Positions 42,919-51,674 of a stretch of DNA of 64,000 nucleotides are shown piece after piece. The notes beneath the pieces are model-generated. The model did no database searches. It was not told where the DNA came from and saw only the letters and a program-made list of their open reading frames with translations. This DNA comes from Bacillota bacterium (GTDB lineage Bacteria; Bacillota; Clostridia; Lachnospirales; Lachnospiraceae). A program made the translations under genes and the position numbers. How positions within the stretch are numbered: position 1 is the first letter of the stretch; every line of letters begins with the position of its first letter. The DNA lies in contig JAEXAX010000030.1 of the NCBI GenBank assembly GCA_023458035.1, positions 32,253-96,252 on the forward strand, read 5' to 3'.

Positions 42919-45552
42919 TTATGCTCCGAACTGATTTAGCCGGTCAATGACCTGCTCCATCATTTCACGATATTTCACTTCTTTGGCTCGTTCTTCGGCA
43001 ATCTTGGCCTGCGGCGCCTTACTGATAAAGCGCTCGTTTGAAAGCATGCCGGTCACACGGTTCAGTTCCCGCTCCAGTCTGGCTTTTTCCTTTCGCAGAC
43101 GTTCAATCTCTTCTTCGATATTCACCAGTTCTTCAAATGGCAGATAAATGGTCGCCCCCGCTACCACAACCGACACGGCATTGGCCGAGATTCCACTCTG
43201 ATCCGGCTGCAGCAGAACCTTTTCTGCCTTTCCGAGAGCTGTAAAGAAGGTCCGGCTGCGATCAAAGGCAGCCAGTCTGTCTTCCTCTGCCACCACAATG
43301 ACGGTTGACTTCTTGGACGGGGCTACGCCCAGCTCACTGCGGATATTTCTGATCTTGCGAATGGCCTCACGCACCAGCTCCACATCCTCGGCATCCTGTC
43401 TGTAATCCGGCATCTGCTCCGCCTGCGGCCACTGCGAACACATAATGGTATCTTCACCGGTCAAAGCCGTATAGATTTCCTCAGTCACAAACGGCATAAA
43501 CGGATGCAGCAGCTGCAGAGCGCCGGACAGCACCTCCTGCAAAGTACTGAGAGCAGCGGCTTTGGTAGTATCATTTTCAGCATAGAGCCGCGGCTTTACC
43601 ATCTCGATATACCAGTCGCAGAACTCTTCCCAGATAAAATGCTGAATCTTATCCACCGCCACTCCGAGCTCGTAGGTTTCCAGGTTGGCCGTCACTTCGG
43701 CCGCAGTCTGCCTGAACACCTGACGGATCCAGCGATCGGCCGGCTGCAGCTCTCCCTGCTGCGTCAGATTAGCCTTGTCCAGATTCATCATAATGAACTT
43801 AGAGGCATTCCAAATTTTATTGGCAAAGGCCGCATTACCCTCTACTCTTTTTTCGTAATACCGCATATCATTGCCCGGAGCATTGCCGCTGACCAGGGTC
43901 AGACGCAGGGCATCGGCGCCGTATTTGGCGATCACCTCAAGCGGATCCACACCGTTTCCAAGAGATTTGCTCATCTTGCGCCCCTGATCATCACGCACTA
44001 AGCCATGGATCAGAACATCACGAAACGGTACCGAATCTGTCTGCTCCAGCGCTGAAAAGACCATTCGTACCACCCAGAAAAAGATGATGTCATAACCGGT
44101 CACCAGTACGTCCGTCGGATAGAAATATTGCAGTTCCTCGGTGTTCTGCGGCCAACCAAGGGTTGAGAACGGCCACAGCGCCGAGCTGAACCAGGTATCC
44201 AGGGTGTCTTCGTCCTGAATTAATGTGGTATGACCACAGGTTTCACAAACGGTCGGAGCCGTCTTGGCCACATGAACATGGCCGCATTTCTGACAAGTAT
44301 AGGCCGGAATTCTATGCCCCCACCACAACTGTCTGGAAATGCACCAATCACGGATATTTTCCAGCCAGTGCAGATAGGTTTTTCCATAGCTTTCAGGTAC
44401 AAAACGCAGTTCTCCGGATTTGATGGCCTCTATGGCCGGCTTAGCCATTTCCTCCATACGGACGAACCACTGCGGCTTGATCATCGGTTCAACGGTGGTC
44501 GAGCAGCGGTCATGAGTCCCGACATTATGCTCATGATCTTCTACCCTCACCAGATAACCGCCGGCCTCCAGATCGGCAACAATACGTTTTCTGGCCTCAT
44601 AACGATCCAGACCGGCATAGACACCGCCCAACTCATTGATGGTGGCATCGTCATTCATTACATTGATCTCCGGCAGATCATGACGCTTGCCGACCTCGAA
44701 ATCATTCGGGTCATGGGCCGGAGTGATCTTTACCACGCCGGTACCGAAGTCACGCTCTACATAGCTGTCGGCAATGACCGGAATCTGACGTCCTGTCAAC
44801 GGAAGCTTTACCAGCTTACCGATATATCGACTGTATCTTTCATCCTCCGGATGTACGGCCAGCGCCGTATCTCCGAGCATCGTTTCCGGTCTGGTGGTAG
44901 CGATCTCCAGATATCCTTCTTCATCCACAAACGGATAACGGATATGCCAGAAATGTCCCTGCTGCTGTTCATATTCTACTTCGGCGTCTGAAATCGAAGT
45001 ATGACAAACCGGACACCAATTGATGATACGGGACCCTTTATAAATATAACCTTTTTCATATAATTTGACAAAGACCTCAAGAACAGCGTCGGAACAGCCT
45101 TCATCCATGGTAAAACGCAGACGATCCCAGTCACAAGATGAACCGATTTTTTTCAGCTGGTCAACGATGGTATCACCGTACTCCTGCTTCCACTGCCAGG
45201 TACGCTCCAGAAAGCCGTCACGCCCGAGCTCATGCTTGTCGATGCCTTCGGCTCGCAGCTGCTCTGTTACCTTTACCTCGGTCGAAATACTGGCATGATC
45301 TGTGCCCGGAATCCACAAGGCCTCATAACCGGCCATTCTCTTATAGCGGATCAGTATATCCTGCAAGGTGTTGTCCAGGGCATGACCCATGTGCAGCTTA
45401 CCGGTAATATTCGGCGGCGGCATCACGATGGTAAACGGTTTTTTATCCGGATTAACCTTAGCAGAAAAATATCCCTTCTTCATCCAACGATCATATATGT
45501 TCGATTCTATTTCAGCAGGCTGATAGCTGCCTGTTAATTCTCGTTTTTGCAT
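42919..45552 (-). CDS. valS: Valyl-tRNA synthetase
   Basis: An 877-residue class I synthetase. The HIGH motif is in GKLHMGHALDN near 50 and the KMSKS loop is GRKMSKSLGNG near 530. The editing domain lies between them (TTRPETMLGDTA), and a zinc-binding pair of CxxC knuckles is in the middle. The C-terminal coiled-coil arm (EEEIERLRKEKARLEREL) is typical of ValRS. It begins one base after the stop of the AI-2E-family gene. No T-box leader is visible, as it lies within an operon. Confidence 0.97.
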   Translation of the reverse strand: MQKRELTGSYQPAEIESNIYDRWMKKGYFSAKVNPDKKPFTIVMPPPNITGKLHMGHALDNTLQDILIRYKRMAGYEALWIPGTDHASISTEVKVTEQLRAEGIDKHELGRDGFLERTWQWKQEYGDTIVDQLKKIGSSCDWDRLRFTMDEGCSDAVLEVFVKLYEKGYIYKGSRIINWCPVCHTSISDAEVEYEQQQGHFWHIRYPFVDEEGYLEIATTRPETMLGDTALAVHPEDERYSRYIGKLVKLPLTGRQIPVIADSYVERDFGTGVVKITPAHDPNDFEVGKRHDLPEINVMNDDATINELGGVYAGLDRYEARKRIVADLEAGGYLVRVEDHEHNVGTHDRCSTTVEPMIKPQWFVRMEEMAKPAIEAIKSGELRFVPESYGKTYLHWLENIRDWCISRQLWWGHRIPAYTCQKCGHVHVAKTAPTVCETCGHTTLIQDEDTLDTWFSSALWPFSTLGWPQNTEELQYFYPTDVLVTGYDIIFFWVVRMVFSALEQTDSVPFRDVLIHGLVRDDQGRKMSKSLGNGVDPLEVIAKYGADALRLTLVSGNAPGNDMRYYEKRVEGNAAFANKIWNASKFIMMNLDKANLTQQGELQPADRWIRQVFRQTAAEVTANLETYELGVAVDKIQHFIWEEFCDWYIEMVKPRLYAENDTTKAAALSTLQEVLSGALQLLHPFMPFVTEEIYTALTGEDTIMCSQWPQAEQMPDYRQDAEDVELVREAIRKIRNIRSELGVAPSKKSTVIVVAEEDRLAAFDRSRTFFTALGKAEKVLLQPDQSGISANAVSVVVAGATIYLPFEELVNIEEEIERLRKEKARLERELNRVTGMLSNERFISKAPQAKIAEERAKEVKYREMMEQVIDRLNQFGA

Positions 45553-45553
45553 G

Positions 45554-46804
45554 TTATTCCTCCTCTGTCGTTTCTTCGACTGCTGTCCCGGCTTTGACTG
45601 CTGCCGTTTCTCCGACTGCGGTCATCTCTTTGGTCATCTTTTTCTCTTCATCGACCTCTGCAGCCCGGGCGGCCTTGGTTTTCGGCAGTACCCGAAAAGC
45701 AGCGATATCCTCCCAGATCAGCTGGCCCATCTGCTTCCAGTCATCGAATAAACCGGCCTGAACAAAGTTCACCAAAATCACACCGATCGGAATGGCGATA
45801 ATCATACCGATAATACCCTGCAAGCGGTAGCCGACAAACATATACAGCATAGCCAGAAGAGGATTTATGCCGATACCGTCACCGACAAACTTCGGCTCCA
45901 GGATTCTTCTCGTTATTTGGGTCAGAAAATACAAGACAATCAGACCGATGGCCAAACGATAGTCCTTGGTTAAAATCTTCACCATCGCCCAGGGTCCGAG
46001 CACCGTACCGGTGCCGAGCACCGGCAGCATATCCAGGAATGCAATCAGCAAGGCCAATAAAAAGCTGTATTTCACCCCCAGCAAGAGCAGTCCGATCCAC
46101 AGAATCAAAAAAACCACCGCCATAATCTTAAATTGAGCCTGAAAATAACCTCCGGCCACCAACTTTGTGCTGTTGCCGATGATGGTCAGCTTCTCATGCA
46201 GAATTTTTGGACAATATTTATGGTACCAAGCCTGCAGCTTTTCCTTATCGGCCACAAAAAAATAGGCCGACAAAATGGTGAAAAAGAAAACAATAATGGT
46301 ATTCGGCAGATTTTTGACAAAACGGCCGGTAGCCGTAAAGGTCGGGTTGGTGATTGATCTGACCGTATCGGTTAAAAAACCGCCTGCCATCTGTTGCAGC
46401 TTATCCAGATCAAAACGCATATTTTTCGGCAGCTTGCTCATCACCTCTTCCAGTGTCTTGACAACGGTGTCAATGTCATGCTGGATCGAGGTCGCCAGCT
46501 GCGGCGCCTGATTCATAAACTGAACTCCTTCATGAATCAGCTTTTGAATCAACAGATAGCCGCCGAGTAAGATCCCCCCCAGCACCGCTACAATGATCAA
46601 CACCGATCCCAGTTTGCGACTGACCTTGATCCGTTTCTCCAAAAAGCGAACAAACGGATTGGCAATAAAGGCGATCACCAGTCCGATCACAAAGGGCATT
46701 AAAAAGCCCAGGATACGCGGCACCACAAAGATCAAAATGGCGGCACCGATCAACCATAAAACGATATTGACCAAAATCTTCAGATATTTAATCAGATGCT
46801 CCAT
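45554..46804 (-). CDS. AI-2E-family (TqsA/YhhQ-like) membrane permease
   Basis: A 416-residue membrane protein of about eight helices in the AI-2E transporter superfamily, some members of which export the AI-2 signal or act as Na+/H+ antiporters. The C-terminal membrane core, with DMLPVLGTGTVLGPW (near 275) and the GIGINPLLAMLYMFVGYRL block, is the best conserved part. A long charged tail is rich in alanine and glutamate. The start at 46804 (GAGGGAGG 5 nt away) overlaps engB by 17 nt, and an ATG 48 nt earlier is rejected. Substrate is unknown. Confidence 0.88.
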   Translation of the reverse strand: MEHLIKYLKILVNIVLWLIGAAILIFVVPRILGFLMPFVIGLVIAFIANPFVRFLEKRIKVSRKLGSVLIIVAVLGGILLGGYLLIQKLIHEGVQFMNQAPQLATSIQHDIDTVVKTLEEVMSKLPKNMRFDLDKLQQMAGGFLTDTVRSITNPTFTATGRFVKNLPNTIIVFFFTILSAYFFVADKEKLQAWYHKYCPKILHEKLTIIGNSTKLVAGGYFQAQFKIMAVVFLILWIGLLLLGVKYSFLLALLIAFLDMLPVLGTGTVLGPWAMVKILTKDYRLAIGLIVLYFLTQITRRILEPKFVGDGIGINPLLAMLYMFVGYRLQGIIGMIIAIPIGVILVNFVQAGLFDDWKQMGQLIWEDIAAFRVLPKTKAARAAEVDEEKKMTKEMTAVGETAAVKAGTAVEETTEEE

Positions 46805-47399
46805 CCGTTCCTCCCTCACTGATGGCTCCCTCAATATAGTTCCAGATTTCATCGCGTCCCTGCTTGGACACGGCCGAAAACGGGAAGATGCGCCGACTCC
46901 CCTTCATGCCTAGTCCCTTTCGCAGCATTGACAGATGCTTATCAACTTGAGAACGCTTCAGCTTATCCAGTTTGGTCGCAATGATCACCGGCTCAAACCC
47001 CTGCCAGATGATCCAATCATACATCTGCCTGTCATTGGCCGATGGCTCATGCCTGATATCAATCAACAAAAAGATGATCTTCAAGGCTTTTGAACTGCGC
47101 AGATAGCGCTCGATCATTTTTCCCCACTGTGCCTTAACCGACTCGGCTACGGAAGCAAAACCGTAACCCGGCAGGTCGACAAAGAACAGCCGTTCATTAA
47201 TATTATAAAAATTGATGGTCTGCGTCTTGCCCGGCTTTTGACTGGTTCTGGCTAACGCCTTTCGATTCAACAGACCGTTAATCAGCGATGATTTTCCGAC
47301 GTTTGATTTGCCGGCAAAGGCGATCTCCGGCAGCTCATGCTCCGGCAGAGTGCTGGTAATGCCGCAGACGGTCTGCAACTCAGCGCTTTTAATAATCAT
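46788..47399 (-). CDS. engB: Ribosome-biogenesis GTPase EngB/YsxC
   Basis: A 203-residue TRAFAC GTPase needed for late 50S subunit assembly. The G1 loop is GKSNVGKSS (about 30-38), G3 is DLPGYGFA (about 75-82), and G4 is ATKLDK (about 141-146). The N-terminal lead-in and the KPGKTQTINFYN G2 region are family-typical. It overlaps clpX by 4 nt (ATGA) and the next gene by 17 nt. The operon order clpX-engB recalls Bacillus lon-ysxC. Confidence 0.96.
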   Translation of the reverse strand: MIIKSAELQTVCGITSTLPEHELPEIAFAGKSNVGKSSLINGLLNRKALARTSQKPGKTQTINFYNINERLFFVDLPGYGFASVAESVKAQWGKMIERYLRSSKALKIIFLLIDIRHEPSANDRQMYDWIIWQGFEPVIIATKLDKLKRSQVDKHLSMLRKGLGMKGSRRIFPFSAVSKQGRDEIWNYIEGAISEGGTDGASD

Positions 47400-48721
47400 A
47401 CTGACTCCTTTGCGGCTTCTACAGTAAGAGAGCCTTTAACCGATGCGCGGTCGTCTTCCGTTGGCTGTCCCTGACGCTGTGCCAGAGCGGCCACCATATC
47501 CTCTGTAATGGTATATTCTTTGGTCTGCTCATCACTCGGTAATTCAAACATCAGATCTGTCATCAGATCTTCCATGATAGAGCGCAGGCCACGGGCACCG
47601 GTCTTGCGTTCCAGCGCCAGAGCGGCAATACGGCGGATGGCCGCCTCCTCAAAATGCAGCTCTACGGCATCCATTTCAAATAATTTATGATACTGCTTGG
47701 TAATGGCATTTTTCGGCTCGGTCAGAATCTGCACCAGGGCAGCCTCATCCAACTGATCGAGAGCCACCACCACCGGCAGCCGTCCCATCAGCTCCGGGAT
47801 CATGCCGAACTTGATAAAGTCATGCGGCAGGGCATCATGCAGCACATTTCTGGTCTGATGACTGTCTGTCTGCCGGGCATCAAAACCGATCACCTTTTTA
47901 TTGGTTCTGGCTTCAACGATCTTATCTAATCCGACAAAGGCGCCGCCACAGATAAACAAAATATTTGTAGTATCGATCTCGATCATTTCCTGATGCGGAT
48001 GCTTCCGCCCGCCCTGCGGCGGAACACTGGCCTTCGTTCCTTCCAGAATCTTCAGCAATGCCTGCTGCACTCCCTCGCCGGATACGTCCCGGGTGATAGA
48101 TGTACTCTCGGATTTGCGGCCGATCTTATCAATTTCATCGATATAAATAATACCGCGCTGAGCCTTCTCCACATCAAAGTCCGCTGCCTGAATGATGCGC
48201 AACAAAATATTTTCCACGTCATCTCCGACATAACCCGACTCGGTCAGAGTGGTCGCATCAGCGATGGCAAAAGGCACCTGCAGAACCTTAGCCAAGGTCT
48301 GGGCCAGCAGTGTCTTTCCGGAGCCGGTCGGCCCCATCAGCAGCACATTGCTCTTCTGCAGTTCGACCTCGTTGTCATCCTGCTTATTTTCCTGATACAT
48401 GATTCGCTTATAGTGATTGTAAACTGCTACCGCCAGAGTTTTCTTAGCCTCATCCTGACCGATTACATAAGCATCCAGAGCCTCTTTAATCTGACGCGGC
48501 TTCATCAGCTCATTTTCATCGAAAGGCAAGCCTTCCCCTTCTTCGTTATCCAGCATGAACTCATGCTCCAATACCATGTCATGACACACCTTGACACATT
48601 GATCGCAGATAAAGGCCTGATGTCCGTTGATATCCAATCCGGCGATCAAATGCTCTACCTGCAGTTCTCTTTTTCCGCAAAAGGAACAACGCAACTCCTG
48701 ATCCGTCTTTTTTCCTGCCAT
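47396..48721 (-). CDS. clpX: ATP-dependent Clp protease ATP-binding subunit ClpX
   Basis: A 441-residue AAA+ unfoldase that feeds proteins to ClpP. The N-terminal zinc-binding domain has C12-x2-C15 and a CDQC pair near 37-40; Walker A is GPTGSGKT (near 117) and Walker B IIYIDEIDK. The ClpP-docking IGF loop corresponds to the KKVIGFDA segment. The start at 48721 (AAAAGAGGAG just upstream) is family-typical, and an ATG 60 nt earlier is rejected. It follows clpP with an intervening hairpin and overlaps engB. Confidence 0.97.
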   Translation of the reverse strand: MAGKKTDQELRCSFCGKRELQVEHLIAGLDINGHQAFICDQCVKVCHDMVLEHEFMLDNEEGEGLPFDENELMKPRQIKEALDAYVIGQDEAKKTLAVAVYNHYKRIMYQENKQDDNEVELQKSNVLLMGPTGSGKTLLAQTLAKVLQVPFAIADATTLTESGYVGDDVENILLRIIQAADFDVEKAQRGIIYIDEIDKIGRKSESTSITRDVSGEGVQQALLKILEGTKASVPPQGGRKHPHQEMIEIDTTNILFICGGAFVGLDKIVEARTNKKVIGFDARQTDSHQTRNVLHDALPHDFIKFGMIPELMGRLPVVVALDQLDEAALVQILTEPKNAITKQYHKLFEMDAVELHFEEAAIRRIAALALERKTGARGLRSIMEDLMTDLMFELPSDEQTKEYTITEDMVAALAQRQGQPTEDDRASVKGSLTVEAAKESV

Positions 48722-48767
48722 ATTTACTCCTCTTTTTATCGCAAACGATACTATCCTTGTTAGCCAC

Positions 48768-48798
48768 AATAGGACTCCCAACCAGCAGGAGCCCTATT
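48768..48798 (-). promoter_or_regulatory. Hairpin between clpP and clpX
   Basis: AATAGGGCTCC/GGAGTCCTATT (arms 48798-48788 and 48778-48768) form an 11-bp stem with one G-T pair and a 9-nt loop in the 88-nt gap. There is no T-run, so it is unlikely to be a terminator; it may stabilise or process the clpP mRNA end. Confidence 0.5.
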
Positions 48799-48809
48799 TG
48801 TATCAAACA

Positions 48810-49391
48810 TTATTTTTTTTCGATGACATGATCGATCAAGCCATATTCCATCGCTTTGGCGGCAGACATAAAATTGTCTCGCTCAGTATCCCGTTCGATG
48901 GTTTCCAATGACTGGCCGGTATTGGCTGCCAAATATTCATTTAACTTCTTACGCATCTCAATGATACGGTCAGCCGCAATCTTTATATCGGTTGCCTGAC
49001 CCTGCGCACCGCCGAGCGGCTGGTGAATCATAATCTCCGCATTCGGCAATGCCATACGCTTGCCCTTGGTTCCGCCGGATAGCAAAAACGCACCCATGCT
49101 GGCCGCCATGCCGATACAAATAGTGGAAACATCGCACTTGATATACTGCATAGTGTCGTAGATTGCCCAGCCTGCAGTGATCGAACCACCCGGCGAGTTA
49201 ATATATAAGCTGATATCCTTGGTCGGATCCTCCGATTCCAGGAACAACAGCTGAGCAACAATCAGGTTGGCCGAGATATCATTAACCTCTTCACCCAAAA
49301 AGATGATACGATCTTTCAGAAGTCTCGAGTAAATATCATAAGAACGCTCTCCACGGCTCGTCTGTTCAATGACATAAGGCACTAAACTCAT
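48810..49391 (-). CDS. clpP: ATP-dependent Clp protease proteolytic subunit
   Basis: A 193-residue serine peptidase forming the barrel of the Clp protease. The triad is S98 in GMAASMG, H123 in MIHQPLGG and D172 in TERDNF. The start is the ATG at 49391, next to AGAGGTGTGAG; an ATG 24 nt upstream is rejected as non-conserved. The tig stop is only a base away, so translation is probably linked. The tig-clpP-clpX order is the classical one. Confidence 0.97.
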   Translation of the reverse strand: MSLVPYVIEQTSRGERSYDIYSRLLKDRIIFLGEEVNDISANLIVAQLLFLESEDPTKDISLYINSPGGSITAGWAIYDTMQYIKCDVSTICIGMAASMGAFLLSGGTKGKRMALPNAEIMIHQPLGGAQGQATDIKIAADRIIEMRKKLNEYLAANTGQSLETIERDTERDNFMSAAKAMEYGLIDHVIEKK

Positions 49392-49392
49392 C

Positions 49393-50679
49393 TCACACCT
49401 CTTTCGATTCTGCAACGATCATGTTAACTGCGGCCTCGATGGCCAGGTCGTTTTTGATCCGCTCCTTTTCTCTGTCACTTAATAATTCAACCAGCTTTTC
49501 CTTCTCCATCTGGTATCTGGAAGCCAATTCTTCTACTTTCTTTTCAAAATCTTCTTCGGCAGCGGTCAGACCTTCGGCCTTTACGATAGCATCCAGTACC
49601 AGAGAGGACTGGATTCTTTCCTTCGCCTGCGGCTTCATCTGATCAACCAAAGCGGACGTATTCATACCTGTGAACTGCATGTACTGCTCCATGCTCAACC
49701 CCTGCGCCTGAATACGGTACTCAAAATCTCTTACCAGCTGATGGGCCTGCTCCTCGATCATGGCTTCCGGGATATCCATCTCAGCCAACTCTACGACCTT
49801 CTTGACAACCTTATCTTCCTTCTTGCGCAGAGCGTCCTTCTCCTTTGTTTCCAGCAGCTCTTTCTTTAAAAACTCCTTATACTCAACCAAGGTATCAAAT
49901 TCGGATACCTCCTGGGCAAATTCATCATCGGCATTCGGCACTTCTTTGTACTGAATACCGTTGATCTTTACCTTGAAGACGGCCGGCTTGCCTGCCAGCG
50001 CTTCTGCATGATACTCGGCCGGGAAGGTCACATTGACATCAAATTCGTCTCCGATATTCTTTCCTACCAGCTGATCCTCAAAGGTGTCGATAAAAGAATG
50101 AGAACCGATCACTAAGCTGTAGCCTTCTGCCTTGCCGCCGTCAAACGGTACTCCGTCCACACTGCCGTCAAAATCCAGATTTACAGTGTCCTGCTCCTGC
50201 ACCGCTCTGTCTTCTACACTTACCAGTCGGGAGTTCTTCTCCAACTCTGCGGTCAGCTTCTTCTCTACTTCTTCCTCCGATACAGAGATCTCTTCCTTCT
50301 CAACCTCTACCCCCTTATACTGCCCCAGGGTCACTTCCGGACGCAGCGCCACAGTAGCAGTAAATACAAACGGCACATCCTCGCCCATCTCTTCAACATC
50401 AATTTCCGGTCTGGAAACGATATCAAGCTCACTGTCCTTCAGCTCCTTCTCATATGCTTCCGGAATCAGGATATTGGCTGCGCCTTCAAAGAACACACCC
50501 TTGCCGTACATCTTCTCGATCAGCTGCTTGGATGCCTTTCCTTTTCTGAAGCCCGGTACGGAAATTCTTCCTTTCTCCTTTAGGTAAGCCTTCTGAACCG
50601 CTGCCTTAAACTCTTCTACCGGCACCTCAATGGTCAACTTCGCCATATTGTGTTCCAGTTTTTCTACCTTTAAACTCAT
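49393..50679 (-). CDS. tig: Trigger factor
   Basis: A 428-residue ribosome-bound chaperone. The N-terminal ribosome-docking domain has the GFRKGK signature (43-48), the middle PPIase domain shows the VNLDFDGSVDG start (near 167) and the C-terminal arms are helical and charged. The first of two ATGs abuts GGAGG, so the one 9 nt further (50679) is chosen, giving spacing 9. It precedes clpP and clpX, linking folding to proteolysis. Confidence 0.96.
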   Translation of the reverse strand: MSLKVEKLEHNMAKLTIEVPVEEFKAAVQKAYLKEKGRISVPGFRKGKASKQLIEKMYGKGVFFEGAANILIPEAYEKELKDSELDIVSRPEIDVEEMGEDVPFVFTATVALRPEVTLGQYKGVEVEKEEISVSEEEVEKKLTAELEKNSRLVSVEDRAVQEQDTVNLDFDGSVDGVPFDGGKAEGYSLVIGSHSFIDTFEDQLVGKNIGDEFDVNVTFPAEYHAEALAGKPAVFKVKINGIQYKEVPNADDEFAQEVSEFDTLVEYKEFLKKELLETKEKDALRKKEDKVVKKVVELAEMDIPEAMIEEQAHQLVRDFEYRIQAQGLSMEQYMQFTGMNTSALVDQMKPQAKERIQSSLVLDAIVKAEGLTAAEEDFEKKVEELASRYQMEKEKLVELLSDREKERIKNDLAIEAAVNMIVAESKEV

Positions 50680-50694
50680 CTTATCCATCCTCCA

Positions 50695-51246
50695 TTATTT
50701 CTTTGTATATACGATACCCTGTGCAACGCGTTCTGCTGTTGCGGCATCTGTCAGCACCGCCAAAATGCGCAAAGAGAAAGCCAGCGCCCCCGCCATCGCA
50801 CGACCGGTAATCAAATTACCATCCGTAACGACTTCCTCATCCAACACCAGAGCTCCCTGACAATCTTCACCGCAGCCCGGATAACATGTAATCCGTCTGC
50901 CGTCCAGCAAGCCCCAGCCTCCCAAGAGAGTCGGAGCCGCGCAGATCGCCGCTACCCGACGCTGCCGCATGAACCGCGTCACCAGGATCCTAACATCTTC
51001 CTGCCGTCTGAGATTCGTTACCCCCGGGATTCCACCCGGCAATATCAGCATCGTCAACTCCGTAAAATCAGTTTCCGCGAGCAAGCCATCCGCAACGACC
51101 GATATGCCGTTCTTGCCTGTAACCACCGCCTGATCCGTGACAGAAATCATCCGAATCTTAACCCCGCCGCGACGCAGTACATCCACCACAGTCAGCGCCT
51201 CGATCTCTTCAAAGCCTTCTGCCAGCAAAATAGCCGCCTGATCCAT
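50695..51246 (-). CDS. DJ-1/PfpI-family protein (YajL-like)
   Basis: A 183-residue cytosolic DJ-1 superfamily protein, probably a YajL/ThiJ-type protective protein against reactive carbonyls or oxidants. The nucleophile is C102 in AAICAAPTLLG, with the conserved glutamate in GFEEIEA (E15 region) and the GG motif in LPGGIPG. GGGAGG lies 6 nt before the ATG at 51246, which is preferred to two more distant starts. It is the first gene of the long tig-to-TPR operon and lies 155 nt after tRNA-Pro. Confidence 0.9.
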   Translation of the reverse strand: MDQAAILLAEGFEEIEALTVVDVLRRGGVKIRMISVTDQAVVTGKNGISVVADGLLAETDFTELTMLILPGGIPGVTNLRRQEDVRILVTRFMRQRRVAAICAAPTLLGGWGLLDGRRITCYPGCGEDCQGALVLDEEVVTDGNLITGRAMAGALAFSLRILAVLTDAATAERVAQGIVYTKK

Positions 51247-51285
51247 CTTAACCTCCCGCATCTGCTGCTGTCCTCCTGTTTTTTT

Positions 51286-51348
51286 ACATGCAAGATGAGC
51301 CAGCTTTACCAACTCCCCTTGACATTGCAAGATGAGCCGGCAAAGCTG
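51286..51348. repeat. Direct repeat and inverted repeat between tRNA-Pro and DJ-1
   Basis: ACATGCAAGATGAGCCAGC (51286-51304) and ACATTGCAAGATGAGCCGGC (51322-51341) are near-identical direct copies. CAGCTTTACC (51301-51310) and GGCAAAGCTG (51339-51348) can pair. The region follows the tRNA and lacks a T-run after the hairpin, so its role is unclear. Confidence 0.7.
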
Positions 51349-51400
51349 ACTCCCATGTCATAACACGATGACAAGCATTCCGCCTGCTTTTTTACGGTAA

Positions 51401-51474
51401 TCGAAGCGACAAGATTTGAACTTGCGACCTCTGCGTCCCGAACGCAGCGCTCTACCAAGCTGAGCCACGCTTCG
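51401..51474 (-). tRNA. tRNA-Pro (anticodon CGG)
   Basis: A 74-nt cloverleaf is read on the minus strand. The acceptor is CGAAGCG/CGCTTCG, the D arm GCTC/GAGC, the anticodon stem CTGCG/CGCAG around loop TTCGGGA (anticodon CGG, decoding CCG), and the T arm GCAAG-TTCAAAT-CTTGT. Discriminator A; the CCA end is not encoded. Confidence 0.95.
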
Positions 51475-51508
51475 ATATTTATTATATGCTCCTTGAAAAC
51501 ACTCCCCT

Positions 51509-51582
51509 ATTATAGCAGATGTGCGGGGAAATGCAAGCGTTTTTCAAATTTTTTTCAAGTTTTTTGATTTCAGTTTTTTTCA
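51509..51582 (-). promoter_or_regulatory. tRNA-Pro promoter with phased A-tracts
   Basis: TTGCAT (51536-51531), 16 nt, TATAAT (51514-51509) on the minus strand, about 35 nt before the tRNA. Upstream four to five A-runs of 5-7 recur every 10-12 nt (51540-51582), as expected for an UP element and curved DNA of a stable-RNA promoter. It may also drive the DJ-1 operon. Confidence 0.75.
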
Positions 51583-51623
51583 TGCTTTGTAATGCCCGGA
51601 ACACCCCGCCCCGAACACTGCAT

Positions 51624-51668
51624 TAAGCCCTGCCTGTGCAAACCCCGCTTCGCGGCAGACAGGGCTTA
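51624..51668. repeat. Inverted repeat after ilvE
   Basis: TAAGCCCTG (51624-51632) and CAGGGCTTA (51660-51668) are perfect complements with a 27-nt interior that itself folds. It is just past the ilvE stop and could terminate transcription, but neither strand has a T-run after it. Confidence 0.6.
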
Positions 51669-51674
51669 GGCGTG

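Noticed and set aside
51624..51668. Inverted repeat after ilvE as a rho-independent terminator
   Set aside because: The stem is good but no T-run follows on either strand; kept only as a repeat.
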